From: Arthrobacter sulfonylureivorans
Lineage (GTDB): Bacteria > Actinomycetota > Actinomycetes > Actinomycetales > Micrococcaceae
Reading direction: 5' to 3'
Assembly: GCA_004000035.1 (NCBI GenBank)
Contig: RJAE01000002.1
Location: 372,001-436,000 of the forward strand
Length of the DNA stretch: 64,000 nt
In this document: positions 62,399-64,000 of the stretch, in pieces
How the letters are laid out: every line of letters begins with the position of its first letter
Position numbering within the stretch: the first letter of the stretch is position 1
Notes under the pieces: generated by a model
Databases searched by the model: none
Told to the model about the DNA's origin: nothing
Seen by the model: only the letters and a program-made list of their open reading frames with translations
Position numbers and translations under genes: made by a program

Positions 62399-63432
62399 TT
62401 GCCCAGCCTCCTGATGTAGACGCGGCGCGCGAAGATCCAGCCCACCACGCAGAGGACCGCCAGGTAGGCCACGTGCAGAACCGTCGGCCAGACGGGTTCC
62501 GCGTAGCCGTAGCTGAGCACCCGGCCCAGCTCGGTGGAATGCCACAACGGGGAAATCCAGCCGATCCAGCGGACCAGCAGCGGCATAGCATCCAGCGGGA
62601 AGAAGGTGCCGGAGAACAGGAACAGCGGCATCACAATGAACCGCTGCACCAGGGCGAACTGGCCGCGATCCTCTTCGATGCTGGCCGAGTAAGCCATCAG
62701 CGGCAGCCCGAAGGACATCCCGGCCAGCGCCGCGGTAAAGATCATCACCCAGCCGGTCGGTTCAACCACCGCACCAAACAGGACCAGGCACAGAAAGTAG
62801 AGCCCGGTGGTCAGCAGCAACCGGGCCAGCACACCCATGGAGTGCCCGTTGACCAGTTGCTGGCTCTGCAGCGGAGAGGCGTTCGGACCGTAGTAGGTCT
62901 TGCGCCATTTGAAACCGGAGATGACCGAGTAGGTGTTCTCTTCGCTGGCCACCATGATCGCGGCGGTGGCGAGCAGCGCCGGGGCCACGAACACCAGGTA
63001 CGGCACGGCCTGGCCATTGCCGGCGTCCAGCGACACGTTGGTGTTGGCGTCCACGAGCGTAGCCAGCCCCACGCCCATCGCGAAGAGGTACACCAACGGC
63101 GTGCCGACGGCCGTCATCAGCACCGTCCAGCCGTAGCCGCGCAACTGCCGCAGCCAATGCTCCATGTAGTAGAAGGAGCCGAAGTTGCGGGCTCGTTCGG
63201 CCGACTGCAGCGGTGAAAGCGGTGAGCGCAGACCGGTCACGGGCCGGGTGAGCGCGTCGACCTCGCGCAGGGTCAGCTGCGCCGGGACACGGGCTTCCAC
63301 CGAACCGGCGGCGGCAGCTGCATCAGGTTCGGGCGCCGGAGTTTTGCCGGCAGCAGCAGACTCAGCCGAGGCTCGCGAGGCGGCTTCCGCTTCCTGCCCG
63401 CCGGGCACCTGCGAAGGCTGTTGCTCAGTCAA
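62395..63432 (-). CDS. ABC-2 type exporter permease with long N-terminal tail
   Basis: The second permease, 345 residues. A Pro/Ala-rich cytoplasmic region of about 90 residues precedes six membrane segments (LRGYGWTVLMTAVGTPLVYLFAMGVG onward; FALVQRFIVMPLFLFSGTFFPLDAMPLLVRWI). TTG 63432 overlaps the ATPase stop by 8 bp. The two permeases are clearly homologous and probably form a heterodimer. Confidence 0.9.
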   Translation of the reverse strand: MTEQQPSQVPGGQEAEAASRASAESAAAGKTPAPEPDAAAAAGSVEARVPAQLTLREVDALTRPVTGLRSPLSPLQSAERARNFGSFYYMEHWLRQLRGYGWTVLMTAVGTPLVYLFAMGVGLATLVDANTNVSLDAGNGQAVPYLVFVAPALLATAAIMVASEENTYSVISGFKWRKTYYGPNASPLQSQQLVNGHSMGVLARLLLTTGLYFLCLVLFGAVVEPTGWVMIFTAALAGMSFGLPLMAYSASIEEDRGQFALVQRFIVMPLFLFSGTFFPLDAMPLLVRWIGWISPLWHSTELGRVLSYGYAEPVWPTVLHVAYLAVLCVVGWIFARRVYIRRLGK

Positions 63433-64000
63433 TGAGGCTCCTGCCGGTCAGCCGGAGGAAAACATCCTCCAGGCTGGAGCGCCGCACCAGCGAGGTGATG
63501 GGACGAAGCCCGCGGTTCGACACCTGCTCAAGTGCCGCCTCGCCGTCGTCGGCATAGATGAGGATCCGGTCGGGCAGCGTTTCAAGCCGCTCCCCGATGC
63601 CTCCCAGCTCCGGCGCCACGGTGGTATTCCGCTCGGAACCGAACCGAAGTTCCAGCACCTCGCGGGTGGAATGCTCGCGGATCAGCGCCGACGGTGAACC
63701 TTCCGCCATGATCTTGCCTTTGTCGACCACGATCAGGCGGTCGCACAGCTGTTCCGCCTCATCCATATAGTGGGTGGTCAGGATCAGGGTGACACCGGCT
63801 TCCTTGAGCCGGAAGAGCCGGTCCCAGAGGATGTGGCGGGCCTGCGGATCGAGGCCGGTGGTGGGCTCGTCGAGCAGCAGCACCTTCGGGTCGTTCATCA
63901 GCGAACGGGCAATGGTCAGGCGCCGCTTCATGCCGCCGGAGAGGGCGTCCACCTTCGCCTTGGCCTTGTCCGTCAGCTGCGCGAATTCCAGCAGTTCGTC
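63425..64000 (-). CDS. ABC exporter ATPase, C-terminal part (gene runs past the window edge)
   Basis: Only the last 191 codons are present. Signature ALSGGMKRRLTIARSL, Walker B VLLLDEPTTGLDP and the switch histidine in ILTTHYMDEAEQLCDRLIVV are visible, and the tail (RSSLEDVFLRLTGRSLID) is typical of NodI/DrrA-like ATPases. The Walker A and start lie beyond base 64000. It heads a three-gene exporter unit with the two permeases. Confidence 0.92.
   Translation of the reverse strand, partial: DELLEFAQLTDKAKAKVDALSGGMKRRLTIARSLMNDPKVLLLDEPTTGLDPQARHILWDRLFRLKEAGVTLILTTHYMDEAEQLCDRLIVVDKGKIMAEGSPSALIREHSTREVLELRFGSERNTTVAPELGGIGERLETLPDRILIYADDGEAALEQVSNRGLRPITSLVRRSSLEDVFLRLTGRSLID

Noticed and set aside
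62399-62545. N-terminal extension of the ABC-2 permease at 61565
   Set aside because: It lies wholly inside the neighbouring permease gene in another frame; ATG 62398 gives the normal 4-bp overlap and family-typical N-terminus.

Overview
The window is high-GC actinobacterial chromosome, most likely from Arthrobacter sensu lato or another Micrococcaceae. This rests on the mycothiol amidase gene mca, the SARP regulator, DUF4245/DUF4307/DUF501 proteins, the mazG-eno-ftsB-DUF501-ppx block, sdhCDAB, and a gene order that matches the greA-to-fum segment remembered from Mycobacterium tuberculosis. The assignment comes from gene content and remembered synteny only; no search was run.

Layout. 1-2.9 kb: DUF4245 protein, beta-carbonic anhydrase and fumarase. 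3-12.6 kb: an accessory block between fumC and phoH, holding a TetR-MFS pair, a cytosolic-looking subtilase with a small propeptide-like protein, a Nudix hydrolase, an orphan prepilin peptidase, an unknown protein, and three regulators (SARP, NarL-type response regulator, histidine kinase). 12.6-20.8 kb: conserved backbone with phoH, a cis-prenyltransferase, trhA, a DUF255 thioredoxin-like protein, mca, DUF4307 and greA. 20.9-26.4 kb: rhomboid protease, ilvA, AI-2E-type permease, aldose epimerase, Bax-inhibitor-like protein and a solitary GroES-like protein. 26.6-32.4 kb: a branched-chain amino acid ABC uptake system; the livHMGF operon converges on the separately transcribed livJ. A tRNA with anticodon UAA follows at 32.6 kb.

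32.7-43 kb: acetyltransferase, type II NADH dehydrogenase, mycosin-like protease, ppx, DUF501, ftsB, enolase, mazG, adenosine deaminase and a DedA protein. 43.3-50.6 kb: a nucleoside uptake and salvage operon read right to left (BMP lipoprotein, ATPase, two permeases, cytidine deaminase, thymidine phosphorylase). 50.8-53.2 kb: M20 amidohydrolase and mannose-1-phosphate guanylyltransferase. 53.5-57.1 kb: sdhCDAB. 57.2-64 kb: BrkB-type membrane protein, 2'-5' RNA ligase-like protein, trpS, exonuclease III, a small membrane protein, and an ABC-2 exporter whose ATPase runs off the right edge.

The most general regulatory signal is leaderless transcription. In at least 16 genes a TANNNT -10 hexamer ends exactly 6 or 7 bases before the start codon, which also settles several start choices. 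The most interesting single items are: the subtilase and propeptide-like pair; TTA codons in four genes of the accessory block together with a short-armed UAA tRNA; a livH permease fused to a secreted beta-sandwich-like domain; paired GlnR-like and CRP-like sites at both liv promoters; a structured, attenuator-like greA leader; the solitary GroES-like protein; and a perfect 48-bp direct repeat behind livF.
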